DNA of 64,000 nt from UBA4582 sp038106185 (GCA_038106185.1 JAYODE010000004.1:1-64000), one strand, 5' to 3'. Counted from the first letter of the stretch, positions 35,728-44,755 are shown. A program made the numbers and translations. Notes: a model not told the origin generated them from the letters alone.

Positions 35728-36401
35728 AACTCTCGACGCTCACCATTGCGCTGATAGTAGCAGTCTTCACCTCCTCCGCGGTACGGGCGGAGACTGTCTA
35801 TGTCCACGACAAACTCTACGTGCCGTTGCGGAGTGGTAAAACAAACGAGTACAAAATCCTGCACAAAGGCATTCGCAGCGGCACAGCCATGGAGCGGCTC
35901 GAAGAGGACCCGCAAACCGGTTACAGCCGAGTTCGAATGGGTGACGGCCTTGAGGGCTGGATTCAAACCCAGTATCTGGTGACTTCACCTATTGCTGCAG
36001 ATTTGCTCGATCAGATGACATTGCGCGTGAACCAATTAACGGCAGAACACACCGCGAATTTGACGAAAATTGCCGACCTAACGGCGCAGCAAACCGCCCT
36101 CACCAAAAACAATCAGGCCCTTGAAAAGTCTAATCAAGCGCTGGCATTAGAACTTCAGCATATCAAGGAACTCGCCGCGGACGTGCTTGATATCCAACGC
36201 CAAAATCAAGCCCTGACGGCTGAGCGCGAGACCTTGCTAGTGCTGGTTGACGAATTGCAGCAAACCCACGCGGCCCTTGAGGACCGCAGTGACCAGGATT
36301 GGTTTTTACGGGGTGCCGGTACGGTGCTACTGAGCCTGTTATTGGGATTTTTCTTCGCGCGCCGAATCTATCAGCGCCGCGTCAGCAGCGGGTGGGTATG
36401 A
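35724..36401 (+). CDS. TIGR04211-type exported SH3-domain protein, probable CTG start
   Basis: The mature region begins AETVYVHDKLYVPLRSGKTNEYKILHKGIRSGTAMERL and continues GYSRVRMGDGLEGWIQTQYL, a bacterial SH3 domain. A coiled coil of about 85 residues (100-185) and a C-terminal membrane helix (GTVLLSLLLGFFFARRIY) follow. This is the SH3-coiled-coil-TM architecture of the TIGR04211 family. The signal peptide (KLSTLTIALIVAVFTSSAVRA) is encoded upstream of the first GTG (35820), with no ATG, GTG or TTG before an in-frame stop at 35658. The best start is the CTG at 35724, overlapping the yciI stop as CTGA, with agcagg upstream. It is probably coupled to yciI. Confidence 0.8.
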   Translation: MKLSTLTIALIVAVFTSSAVRAETVYVHDKLYVPLRSGKTNEYKILHKGIRSGTAMERLEEDPQTGYSRVRMGDGLEGWIQTQYLVTSPIAADLLDQMTLRVNQLTAEHTANLTKIADLTAQQTALTKNNQALEKSNQALALELQHIKELAADVLDIQRQNQALTAERETLLVLVDELQQTHAALEDRSDQDWFLRGAGTVLLSLLLGFFFARRIYQRRVSSGWV

Positions 36402-36404
36402 ACC

Positions 36405-37166
36405 ATGACAAAACTATCGGTAAATTTGAATAAGATTGCATTACTACGCAACTCTCGCACCACGACGATACCCAGCGTCATTGCTGCCGCAGAGACCTGT
36501 ATAGCAGCAGGCGCGCAAGGCATCACTGTCCATCCACGTCCGGACTTGCGTCATATTCGGCCATCAGATGTCCATGATCTTGCCCGTTTGCTCAGCCAGC
36601 CACAGTACGCTGACATTGAATTTAATATTGAAGGCAACCCCTTTGCCGGGCGCGAATCCAATGGATTTCCCGGATTTATGGCTTTGGTGCGAGATACCCT
36701 GCCTGAGCAATGCACCCTCGTACCGGACGATCCCTTTCAGCTCACCTCTGATCATGGTTGGGATCTTAGCGGTGATACTTCCGCGCTCAAGACAATTATC
36801 GATGAACTCAGGGCCCTAGGCATTCGCGTCAGCCTTTTTATGGACCCAGTGGCTGCTCAGCTCGAGCGGGCAGCGGCCTTAGGTACCGATCGAATAGAGT
36901 TCTACACAGGCCCCTATGCTGACCAATATGGCGATCATGAGGCAGTCCTCACCAGCTTCATTGAAGCTGGCAAAGTTGCGCAGCAACTGGGCCTTGGTAT
37001 CAATGCCGGCCATGACCTCAACCAGCAAAACTTGGGTGAGTTCTGCCGTCGAGTCGGATCCGTGGCGGAGGTGTCTATCGGTCACGCCTTGATCACTGAC
37101 GCGCTGTGGGCCGGATTGAAGCCCACTGTTGAAGAATACAAGGCTATTCTGGAAAAATCTGGCTAG
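36405..37166 (+). CDS. pdxJ: Pyridoxine 5'-phosphate synthase, divergent type
   Basis: This 253-residue TIM barrel condenses 1-deoxyxylulose 5-phosphate with 3-amino-2-oxopropyl phosphate to make PNP. It shows KLSVNLNKIALLRNSR, GITVHPRPDLRHIRPSDV, FNIEGNPF, CTLVPDDPFQLTSDHGWDL and INAGHDLNQQNL. These differ from the usual gammaproteobacterial form (GVNIDHIATLRNARG, VHLREDRRHI) and resemble forms known from Bacteroidetes and some alphaproteobacteria. It is not beside recO/era or acpS, its usual gammaproteobacterial place. It follows the SH3 gene by 3 bp. Confidence 0.9.
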   Translation: MTKLSVNLNKIALLRNSRTTTIPSVIAAAETCIAAGAQGITVHPRPDLRHIRPSDVHDLARLLSQPQYADIEFNIEGNPFAGRESNGFPGFMALVRDTLPEQCTLVPDDPFQLTSDHGWDLSGDTSALKTIIDELRALGIRVSLFMDPVAAQLERAAALGTDRIEFYTGPYADQYGDHEAVLTSFIEAGKVAQQLGLGINAGHDLNQQNLGEFCRRVGSVAEVSIGHALITDALWAGLKPTVEEYKAILEKSG

Positions 37167-37270
37167 TTCACATACTATTCGCCGCACTTCATTAGGGTCA
37201 TGTGCTCGTGGCTGCAGGTTTTTCAGCCGCTACCCTTTTTCTTTCTCACATTTCACTGAAACCGATTATT

Positions 37271-37732
37271 ATGAATCCACTCGTCAAACATTTTGTCCTG
37301 AGCCTGATTATTGGCTCCTCCGCCTACTTTGTCAGCCAATTACTGAAAGGCTCACTCGCCATCCCCACCGGCATCGAACTGGCAGTCTTGTCGACCTTTA
37401 TCGTTGCCGTCTTTCTCGGCTGCCGCTTTTCAGCGGGTGCTTTCAAAAAACCAACAGGTCGATCCGGCTCACAAACCAAGCGCAAAGCCGCGGCAAAAAC
37501 CGCCACTCGACCTGCTCGAGTTAACAGCGCCAAGGAAACCGGGATCGTGAAGTGGTTTAACGTCAAAAAGGGTTTTGGCTTTATTACGCGAGATGCCGGC
37601 GATGACATTTTTGTTCACTACCGGAATATTGAAGGCAACGGCCGACGCGCTATCGCTGAAGGCGATCGCGTCCAGTTCGTTGTCATAGAGGGCGACAAAG
37701 GCCTTCAGGCAGACCAGGTCGAGACGATCTAG
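37271..37732 (+). CDS. Membrane-anchored cold-shock-domain protein
   Basis: From the ATG at 37271 this is a 153-residue protein. Two hydrophobic segments (VLSLIIGSSAYFVSQLL and ELAVLSTFIVAVFLGCRF) are followed by a basic linker (residues about 58-85). A C-terminal cold-shock domain then shows the RNP1 motif KGFGFI and the RNP2-like DIFVHY. Cold-shock domains bind single-stranded RNA or DNA. The membrane link would put that activity at the inner membrane. DUF1294-type fusions have the opposite order. The function is not known. Confidence 0.82.
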   Translation: MNPLVKHFVLSLIIGSSAYFVSQLLKGSLAIPTGIELAVLSTFIVAVFLGCRFSAGAFKKPTGRSGSQTKRKAAAKTATRPARVNSAKETGIVKWFNVKKGFGFITRDAGDDIFVHYRNIEGNGRRAIAEGDRVQFVVIEGDKGLQADQVETI

Positions 37733-37743
37733 AGCACAGAGCC

Positions 37744-38166
37744 ATGCACCAGATATTTTTTATCGGTCACCCCGATGATGTTGCGGAACTCGAGATAGAT
37801 GAGAACCCCGCCAGCAGCTTTGTCTGCATGTCGAGCCAACAATTCCACCGTGACGCCAGAACGCAACTCTATGCGTTGGTGACTGGCGGTTTCGTTGCTG
37901 AGGCCTTTGACCTGGAAATACTGGATCGGGAACTGAGTGAAGAGGGACCTTACCTCTATCGTCTTGAGTCTAACTTGATGAGGCAGCTGGCAGAACTGGA
38001 AGAAGACCAGGTCGAAGAGTTTGCCAACCTCTGGACTGAATGCCAGGACATTGAGGCATTGGGTTTAGAAGTCGACGATCTGCTGGACTTCATCTTTTTA
38101 CTGGTGCACTTTTGTCAGACCGCCCGCAACGACGATCTTGGCGTGTACATCTATTCAGACAACTGA
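37744..38166 (+). CDS. Conserved-looking protein of unknown function
   Basis: I do not recognise this gene. It codes for 140 residues, strongly acidic (many Glu/Asp), with no signal peptide or membrane helix. A beta-like start (MHQIFFIGHPDDVAELEI) is followed by an alpha-helical half (LSEEGPYLYRLESNLMRQLAELEEDQVEEFANLWTE). It starts 12 bp after the cold-shock gene and codon use looks normal, so it is probably real and co-transcribed with it. Confidence 0.65.
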   Translation: MHQIFFIGHPDDVAELEIDENPASSFVCMSSQQFHRDARTQLYALVTGGFVAEAFDLEILDRELSEEGPYLYRLESNLMRQLAELEEDQVEEFANLWTECQDIEALGLEVDDLLDFIFLLVHFCQTARNDDLGVYIYSDN

Positions 38167-38277
38167 TATTCAAGCAACTCCTCATAAGAGAACCTATACT
38201 AGGAGAGCGCATTTTAAGTGAGCTCATCTGTAGAAAACTGGGACGACTCGCAACTTCAGGCGAAGGGTTAGCGATTG

Positions 38278-38628
38278 ATGCAGAAGAAACGCTTGGTCTA
38301 TTCAACCGATATGGGTCGTCACTGTCCTGAGTGCGGCGCCGCCATCAATCTCTGTGTCTGTGGCAAGCCCGAATTGACGCTCAACACAGATGGTATTGTT
38401 CGACTTCAACGTCAGGTCAAGGGTCGAGCCGGTAAACCGGTGATCGCGATCAGTGGATTACCACTGAAGGCAGAGGATCTGAAAACGCTCGCCAAACAAC
38501 TCAAGAACAAGTGCGGAGTCGGAGGCTCGATTGAAGCTGGCGTTATTCTCATACAGGGCGACAAGCGCACTGAGATCAAGACTGAGCTTGAAGCTCTTGG
38601 TTACTCGGTAAAACTCAGTGGAGGTTGA
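38278..38628 (+). CDS. yciH: SUI1/eIF1-like translation factor YciH
   Basis: This 116-residue protein shows the YciH pattern: RLVYSTDMGRHCPECGAAINLCVCG, with two Cys pairs, then the SUI1 domain GKPVIAISGLP, LKTLAKQLKNKCGVGGSIEAGVILIQGDKR and LEALGYSVKLSGG. It is related to eIF1 and affects start-codon fidelity. The ATG at 38278 directly follows an in-frame TTG and is preferred. It ends 2 bp before the sulfurtransferase ATG. Confidence 0.92.
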   Translation: MQKKRLVYSTDMGRHCPECGAAINLCVCGKPELTLNTDGIVRLQRQVKGRAGKPVIAISGLPLKAEDLKTLAKQLKNKCGVGGSIEAGVILIQGDKRTEIKTELEALGYSVKLSGG

Positions 38629-38630
38629 CC

Positions 38631-39476
38631 ATGACTGCACCAATGCTAAGCACACTGATTGATGTGACAACCCTGGTTGAGCTTCAGGGCCATGAACATC
38701 TGCGCCTCTTCGACTGTCGCTCATCACTCCTTGACCCCTCAGCTGGACTCGCGCAATACACCGTTGGCCACATTGACGGAGCCCAGTATGTTGACCTTAA
38801 TCGAGACCTGAGTGCAGAGATCATTCCTGGTCGGACTGGTCGGCATCCATTGCCAGCACCAATCACCTTTGCGACGACCCTTGGTCGCTGGGGTGTAGAT
38901 CAGGACGCCTTGGTTGTTGCCTATGACAACGATACCGGCGCCTATGCTGCCCGTCTTTGGTGGATGCTGCGCTGGCTTGGACATACGAATGTCGCAGTTT
39001 TAGATGGAGGCTATCAGGCCTGGCTGACCGCAGGTCAAGTACCTTCGAACCGTATTGGCAGCTTTCCTGAGACAACTTTTACTATCCGACCTGCCAGCAC
39101 CCGCCAAGTGTCTGCGGCTGAGCTGTTAGCGCCTCAGGGTAGGCTGCTGGATGCTCGAGACAGGCCGCGTTTTGAAGGCAAGACGGAACCCATTGACCCG
39201 GTCGCCGGGCATATTCCTGGTGCCATCTGCGCACCCTTTGGCGCCAACATTGATCCCGCAACGGGCAGGTTCCATAGCCAGGCACAATTGCAGCAACGCT
39301 TTGCAACACTTGGCGTCGAGCCGAACGCTGAAGTCATTTGTTATTGTGGGTCAGGTGTCACAGCAGCACACAACATTCTGGCCCTGGTCCACGCAGGCTA
39401 CCCTGAACCTGCGCTCTACCCTGGCTCCTGGAGTGAATGGATTACCGATCCAGCGCACCCAGTCGCGACGCTATGA
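38631..39476 (+). CDS. Two-domain rhodanese-type sulfurtransferase
   Basis: This 281-residue protein has two rhodanese domains. The inactive first one shows RLFDCRSSL, GHIDGAQYVDLNRDLS and VVAYDNDTGAYAARLWWMLRWLGH. In the second, the catalytic Cys lies in CYCGSGVTA near residue 237. That loop (CGSGVTA) is of the 3-mercaptopyruvate/SseA type rather than CRxGxR. It transfers sulfane sulfur. The stop overlaps the mnmC start as ATGA, which fits co-expression with tRNA modification, although a direct link is not shown. Confidence 0.9.
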   Translation: MTAPMLSTLIDVTTLVELQGHEHLRLFDCRSSLLDPSAGLAQYTVGHIDGAQYVDLNRDLSAEIIPGRTGRHPLPAPITFATTLGRWGVDQDALVVAYDNDTGAYAARLWWMLRWLGHTNVAVLDGGYQAWLTAGQVPSNRIGSFPETTFTIRPASTRQVSAAELLAPQGRLLDARDRPRFEGKTEPIDPVAGHIPGAICAPFGANIDPATGRFHSQAQLQQRFATLGVEPNAEVICYCGSGVTAAHNILALVHAGYPEPALYPGSWSEWITDPAHPVATL

Positions 39477-41380
39477 GTCATGCTCTGGGCCATTCCGGCT
39501 ATTTACTTGCACACGCTCGAATCAACTGGCACGACGATTCAAGCCCCTGGTCTGAGGCCTTCGCCGATATCTATTGGCACCGGAATGGCGGCCTTGCTGA
39601 GAAGCAGCACGTCTTCATTGAGGCGAACCAGCTGAAGCAACGCTGGCTTAACCTGGAACAGCCCCATTTTACAATTCTTGAAACCGGCTTTGGTTTCGGT
39701 CTGAACTTTTTGCTCGCTGCTCGACTCTGGCGCAAGCTGGCGCCACCTGGAAAGCTGCTGCATTATCAGGCAATCGAATATGCGCCTGTTACGCCTTCAG
39801 ATTTGGCGCGGCTGTACGCTCGCCTCTGCCCAGCCACAGATTCTGATCCAGAAGCACAGCAATTGCATGAGCTTGCCCAACTTCTGCTGACCAAATACCC
39901 GCTCCCGGCACAGGGCATGCACCCCTTATGGATTACCGAGAATATCTGTCTGAACCTGATCTATGAGGATATTAGTGCTGTAACGCCTTCTCTTCGCGAA
40001 CCGGTGGATGCGTTTTTCCTGGACGGTTTCAGTCCCGCACAAAATGAAGCCATGTGGGATCCTAACCTGTTCACTCGATTTGCCCAGTTGAGCCATGAAA
40101 AAACGACAGTATCGACCTATTCGGTGGCGGGTAAGGTCAAACGAGGATTGACCGCGGCTGGCTTTGAAATCAAAAAAATACCCGGCTTTGCTGGTAAAGC
40201 AGAAATGCTGACGGCCTCTATTCCAAAGGCAGCGCCGCGTCCTGCCCATGCCAGAGTCTCTCGAGTCGTCATCATAGGTGCTGGCCTGGCGGGACTGAAC
40301 TGCGCCGCTGCGCTGCGCCGTCGCGGCATTGAAGTCGAGATCCTCGAGGCTCGAGATGAACCACTGCTGAGTGCATCCTGCATTCCGCAATTGGCAGTTT
40401 ATCCGCAATTGGCCGCCTTACCCGACAATCGTGCAAGATTCTCGCTAGCGGCATTTCAATATCTGGAGCAACAGGGTCACTATCATGCCTGCGGATTTCA
40501 CCTGACGTCCAACACTCAGGCGTTGCAAGCCCGAGTGGAAAAAATCGCCCAACACTTTCCAGACAGCTTCGCACAATTGACTCAGTCTTCCCTCGACCCT
40601 AAGCTGACGAGCTTGTACTTTCCAACGGCCGGTTGGCTCTCTGCTCGCGAGGCCTTCAGCGCTATCCTCGACGATATTTCAATCAGCACCAGGACTCGAG
40701 TTGAGAAGCTAGAACGCTGCAGGGATAGCTGGCTTCTGTTTGATGCCGAAGGAGAGACTATCACTTCCGCAGACACGGTGATCATTGCAACCGGCGCAAG
40801 CCCCTTGGCTCAGACTCAACCGCTGAATCTAAGCTCAAATCGCGGCCAGGCGATCCAGATAAAAAACTGCGAGGGTAGCACCCTTGAACAGGTCTTCAGC
40901 GGTCCCGTTTCCATCTTTCCAGCGGCGGCAAATGGCCTGCAGACAGTCAGTGGCACTCACCAGCGCGACTCTGTCTCGCAGGAGATTACCGACGCTGACA
41001 CACAGGAATTGGAGGCACGACTCGCGTCCTTTCTACCCGGCAAGACTCAGGTAGTGACGGCCCACGCCGGGGTACGAGCGGCGAGTCGGGATCGACTGCC
41101 TGTGATCGGCGCTATTCCAGACTGGCAAGCCCTCTCTCACTGGTGCCAGAGCCGAACTCGAAACCAGTCTGCCTTCGCGGCGTATCAGCCAGGTCTGTAC
41201 CTGTGTGCTGCGTTGGGTTCTCACGGCGCCACCCACGCGCCCCTTTGCGGCGAACATCTGGCCCGCTTAATCAACCGAGAGCCCGGCGCCATTGATCCTC
41301 AGTGGCAAGGATTTCTCAGCGCCGAACGATTTATGATTCGAGACTTCAGGATGCACTCCCCCACAACAGCGAACAGGTGA
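39473..41380 (+). CDS. mnmC: Bifunctional tRNA mnm5s2U34 methyltransferase / cmnm5U34 oxidoreductase
   Basis: This 635-residue enzyme finishes the wobble-uridine modification. The N-terminal half is the methyltransferase (LETGFGFGLNFLLAARLW, then DAFFLDGFSPAQNEAMWDPNLF). The C-terminal half is the FAD oxidase (ARVSRVVIIGAGLAGLNCAAALRRRGIEVEILEA, then AHAGVRAASRDRLPVIGAIPD, ending LYLCAALGSHGATHAPLCGEHLA). The ATG at 39473 overlaps the upstream stop (ATGA). It is convergent with serA, 52 bp away. Confidence 0.95.
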   Translation: MSHALGHSGYLLAHARINWHDDSSPWSEAFADIYWHRNGGLAEKQHVFIEANQLKQRWLNLEQPHFTILETGFGFGLNFLLAARLWRKLAPPGKLLHYQAIEYAPVTPSDLARLYARLCPATDSDPEAQQLHELAQLLLTKYPLPAQGMHPLWITENICLNLIYEDISAVTPSLREPVDAFFLDGFSPAQNEAMWDPNLFTRFAQLSHEKTTVSTYSVAGKVKRGLTAAGFEIKKIPGFAGKAEMLTASIPKAAPRPAHARVSRVVIIGAGLAGLNCAAALRRRGIEVEILEARDEPLLSASCIPQLAVYPQLAALPDNRARFSLAAFQYLEQQGHYHACGFHLTSNTQALQARVEKIAQHFPDSFAQLTQSSLDPKLTSLYFPTAGWLSAREAFSAILDDISISTRTRVEKLERCRDSWLLFDAEGETITSADTVIIATGASPLAQTQPLNLSSNRGQAIQIKNCEGSTLEQVFSGPVSIFPAAANGLQTVSGTHQRDSVSQEITDADTQELEARLASFLPGKTQVVTAHAGVRAASRDRLPVIGAIPDWQALSHWCQSRTRNQSAFAAYQPGLYLCAALGSHGATHAPLCGEHLARLINREPGAIDPQWQGFLSAERFMIRDFRMHSPTTANR

Positions 41381-41432
41381 CTATCCAGGCTCAATAGGCG
41401 CTTGCTAGGGCGCAAAAGCCTGACTGAGTCGC

Positions 41433-42602
41433 TTAAAACACCCTGACATTAATGACACCGTCGATGCCTTCAATGGCACGGACCAACTCGTCTACTGGCT
41501 CACTCTCTATGTCGATCAGATTGTAGGCCACATCCTCTCGGCTCTTGTTGAGCATATCGATAACGTTGATGTTTCGATCGGCCAGAATGGATAAGACGCT
41601 GCCCAGAATACGGGGAACATTCCGGTTTGCGAGCGCAATCCGGTAACCCTTAGTGCGCTCCAGGGTCACGTTGGGGAAATTGACTGAATTGCGAATATTG
41701 CCATTTTCGAGGAAGTCGATCACTTGATCGGCGACCATTACCGCACAATTTTCCTCTGCCTCCTCGGTGCTAGCACCCAGATGCGGCGTCGCAGAAACAC
41801 CCTTTTGACCGATCAGACTCGGCGTCGGAAAATCAGAAATGTACTGAGCTATGTGACCGGCCTTCAAAGCCGCCAACAGATCCTGATTGTTCACCAGCTC
41901 TTCGCGGGCGAAGTTCAACAGAATGGCGCCGGGCCTGAATGACATCAGCGTTTCGGCATTGATAATACCAACGGTTGAGTCCAACGCCGGAACATGCAGG
42001 GTTACCAGGTCCGACCGCGCAAACAAGGCCTGCATATTGTCGACTTTCTGCACCTGACTTGAAAGACGCCACGCAGCGTCAACTGACAGGGCCGGATCAT
42101 AGCCAAGCACGGTCATACCCAGCTGCAGCGCCATATCCGCAACCATAGAACCAATAGCGCCGAGCCCAAGAATTCCCAGGGTCTTACCCTTGAGTTCGCC
42201 ACCTTTGAACTGTTTTTTGGCCGCCTCAACCTGCTGGTTCATTGCCGCTTTATCGGTCGCGCCGTCAAGACTCTCCACATAAGCCATGCCCTCGACTATG
42301 CCCCGTTGGGAGAGCAACATGCCGGCCAGGACCAGCTCCTTGACGGCATTGGCGTTGGCACCTGGTGTATTGAAGACAACGATACCCTTGTCGGTGTATT
42401 CGGCCACGGGAATATTATTGACCCCTGCACCTGCACGACCAACGGCACGCAATGCCGGCGTTATGTCATTTGTCGTCAGCTTCTGGCTGCGGACCAAAAT
42501 CGCATCTGGGTTCGGCAGGTCGCCACTCAGCTGGAAACGCTCACGAGAAAATCGATCCAGCCCTTTGGCTGAGATATTGTTGATTGTTTTAACCTTGTAC
42601 AT
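41433..42602 (-). CDS. serA: D-3-phosphoglycerate dehydrogenase
   Basis: This 389-residue enzyme starts serine synthesis by oxidising 3-phosphoglycerate. It shows ILVRSQKL, AVGRAGAGVNNIPV, the NAD motif LGILGLGAIGSMVADMALQLGM, the catalytic Arg/Glu/His region (LNFAREELVNN, ATPHLGASTEEAEENCA) and a C-terminal ACT domain (IALANRNVPRILGSVLSILADRNINVIDML). The ATG at 42602 has a gagg site seven bases upstream. SerC, the next enzyme, is absent from its usual place by gyrA. Confidence 0.93.
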   Translation of the reverse strand: MYKVKTINNISAKGLDRFSRERFQLSGDLPNPDAILVRSQKLTTNDITPALRAVGRAGAGVNNIPVAEYTDKGIVVFNTPGANANAVKELVLAGMLLSQRGIVEGMAYVESLDGATDKAAMNQQVEAAKKQFKGGELKGKTLGILGLGAIGSMVADMALQLGMTVLGYDPALSVDAAWRLSSQVQKVDNMQALFARSDLVTLHVPALDSTVGIINAETLMSFRPGAILLNFAREELVNNQDLLAALKAGHIAQYISDFPTPSLIGQKGVSATPHLGASTEEAEENCAVMVADQVIDFLENGNIRNSVNFPNVTLERTKGYRIALANRNVPRILGSVLSILADRNINVIDMLNKSREDVAYNLIDIESEPVDELVRAIEGIDGVINVRVF

Positions 42603-42819
42603 ATTGCTACCTCTATTGACCGCGCACATATTACACGAAGCCGGCGCTGCGAGCGGAGCAAATTTTTACTCGATCAATGGACCATGAGTTAGGCTCACGG
42701 CGGCACACTCGCCGCTACTCAGGACCGTCAGATAAACCGGCGAAAGCCCACTTGCCACGAGGGATCTACTTGGCGCCTGAGGATTAATTCAGGCGAGGGG
42801 ACCTCGTCTTGATCCCTTT

Positions 42820-42849
42820 CCCACCTCAGCGCGGCCCACCTCAGCGCGG
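42820..42849. repeat. 15-bp perfect tandem repeat between serA and the LLM gene
   Basis: The unit cccacctcagcgcgg occurs at 42820-42834 and 42835-42849 in the 311-bp divergent spacer. No confident promoter elements were found in the rest of the spacer. Confidence 0.9.
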
Positions 42850-42913
42850 ACAATTTCGCTTTCTGCTCATTTCCACTTATGATATTGCCAATCTATTTTG
42901 AAGTTACCTTGAC

Positions 42914-43966
42914 ATGACAGCCTTCTCAATTCTTGACCTGGTACCGATTACTCAGGGCAGCTCTGCTGGCATAGCCCTGCGCAACAGCCTTGAACTGGCA
43001 CAGCACGCCGAACGCCTTGGTGCGCGGCGTTTCTGGGTTGCTGAGCATCATAATATGCGGGGTATCGCGAGCGCCGCCACGGCTGTCGTTATAGGTCACA
43101 TAGCAGGCGGCACTAGTCACATTCGCGTGGGCGCGGGCGGTATCATGCTGCCCAACCATGCGCCTCTGGTGATTGCCGAGCAATTCGGCACCCTCGCCAG
43201 CCTGTATCCCAACCGTATCGACCTGGGCCTGGGACGAGCACCGGGCACCGACCAGATAACGGCTCATGCGCTTAGAAGAACCTTGACCGGCGACATCGAC
43301 GACTTTCCTCGAGACGTGGTTGAACTCCAACACTATCTGGGTCCCATTCAACCCGGTCAGCGGGTCACAGCAGTACCTGGCTTTGGTACCCAGGTACCTA
43401 TTTGGATACTGGGCTCGAGCTTATTTGGCGCGCAGCTTGCAGCCATGCTGGGTCTACCTTTCGCTTTTGCATCGCACTTTGCACCCGATTATATGCTGCC
43501 GGCTATCGAACTCTATCGCGCCCACTTCAAGCCATCAGCCCAACTACAGAAGCCGCACGTCATGCTGGGCTTTAATGTCTGTACGGCAACAACTGACGCT
43601 GAGGCCATCTATCTAAGGTCTTCTGCCGTCCAGTCCTTTCTGAATCTGCGGCGCGGCACGCCGGGTCAATTACCGCCACCGATAGAGAATTTCGATTCAA
43701 CCTTGACGGTGCAGGAAAGGTCCATGCTGGATCAGGTGGCGAGCTGCTCGGCGGTCGGCTCACCGCAAACGGTGGGCACAGCTATTGAGCGATTTATCGG
43801 TTCAACGGGTGCGGACGAACTGATGCTGGTGTGCTCTATCTACGAGCAGAAAAAACGCATAGCGTCTGTTGAGATGACCTTTGATGCTATTGCAGCCATG
43901 AAAAATCCAGCCGCTACCGATAAATTGCCTCACCAACTCGCTGAATTACATCAGGGACACGCCTGA
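42914..43966 (+). CDS. LLM-class flavin-dependent oxidoreductase (luciferase-like)
   Basis: This 350-residue TIM-barrel flavoprotein has the YhbW-like pattern FSILDLVPITQGSSAGIALRNSLELAQHAERLGARRFWVAEHHNM. VGAGGIMLPNHAPLVIAEQFGTLASLYPNRIDLGLGRAPGTD and a C-terminal SCSAVGSPQTVGTAIERFI follow. Such enzymes use reduced FMN, or F420 in other phyla. Its 3' end overlaps the convergent NnrU gene by 21 bp. Confidence 0.9.
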   Translation: MTAFSILDLVPITQGSSAGIALRNSLELAQHAERLGARRFWVAEHHNMRGIASAATAVVIGHIAGGTSHIRVGAGGIMLPNHAPLVIAEQFGTLASLYPNRIDLGLGRAPGTDQITAHALRRTLTGDIDDFPRDVVELQHYLGPIQPGQRVTAVPGFGTQVPIWILGSSLFGAQLAAMLGLPFAFASHFAPDYMLPAIELYRAHFKPSAQLQKPHVMLGFNVCTATTDAEAIYLRSSAVQSFLNLRRGTPGQLPPPIENFDSTLTVQERSMLDQVASCSAVGSPQTVGTAIERFIGSTGADELMLVCSIYEQKKRIASVEMTFDAIAAMKNPAATDKLPHQLAELHQGHA

Positions 43967-44632
43967 TACCAATCCGTGGTAGTAGTAAACGGTGGCGTAG
44001 AGGGTCAGTCCAATGATGACAGCAGCCCAGTTCATATCACCAAATGCCAGGCGCGTCTTTCCGGCTAACAGTCCGGCGAACGGAACATTCGATGTTAGCG
44101 CATAAAATGCTTGCCAGTCCGGATCCTGACTGTCTCGACGTTTTAGATCCATGGCGATAGTGCCAAGGGAAGCGAGTAAAGCAAAAGTGCCAAAAAATAC
44201 CAAAGACGCCTGATCGCTATTACCCAGCAGGTGCGCGATCGCCCACAATAAAATGCCCCATTGCACCGGGTGGCGAGTAATTTTCAGAATACCAGGCATT
44301 CGGTAACCGGTGATCTCATGAACCAGTTCCTCCATCTTCACACCCGTAGGATTCTTACTCATCAAGCCAGCAACCAGAAATACCAACGCCAGCGGCATGA
44401 TCAGCTTTGCGATCAATTGATGGGCTGAGGTGATTCGCCAAAGGTCAGGGTTGTGATCAAGGTGGATATAGCTGTGAATCATGACACCGAGGGGCACGAA
44501 GGCGAGGATGGAATAGCCCATCAGGTAGATAGATTCGCCGACGACTGATACCAACCTAGGGCGTAAGCCCGTACTAGAGATACCCAAATGGGTGAGAAGA
44601 AACACCAGGCAAGACAGGCTTAACGTCAGCAT
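43946..44632 (-). CDS. NnrU-family membrane protein
   Basis: This 228-residue protein has six to seven membrane helices and the NnrU signature TGYRMPGILKITRHPVQWGILLWAIAHLLGN (about 106-136). The family is related to isoprenylcysteine-methyltransferase-like membrane proteins. It was named from nitrate/nitrite respiration loci, but no denitrification genes lie nearby. It is convergent and overlapping with the LLM gene. Confidence 0.88.
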   Translation of the reverse strand: MLTLSLSCLVFLLTHLGISSTGLRPRLVSVVGESIYLMGYSILAFVPLGVMIHSYIHLDHNPDLWRITSAHQLIAKLIMPLALVFLVAGLMSKNPTGVKMEELVHEITGYRMPGILKITRHPVQWGILLWAIAHLLGNSDQASLVFFGTFALLASLGTIAMDLKRRDSQDPDWQAFYALTSNVPFAGLLAGKTRLAFGDMNWAAVIIGLTLYATVYYYHGLVSGVSLM

Positions 44633-44717
44633 CAGTAATTCCTCGTCATTTGACCTTGACCTAGTCTACCCAGATTTTCACCTTTGCAATAGCACGGCTC
44701 GTCAGGTGCAATCCAGG

Positions 44718-44755
44718 CTCGAACTCAGACTCGAACTCACACTCGAGCTCAGACT
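44718..44755. repeat. 12-bp tandem repeat interrupted by an assembly gap
   Basis: The unit ctcgaactcaga is repeated at 44718-44729, 44730-44741 (one change) and 44742-44753 (one change), and then the sequence breaks into N. Similar bases (cagactcagagctc) lie on the other side, at the stop codon of the ABC permease, so the array probably continues through the gap. Confidence 0.85.
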
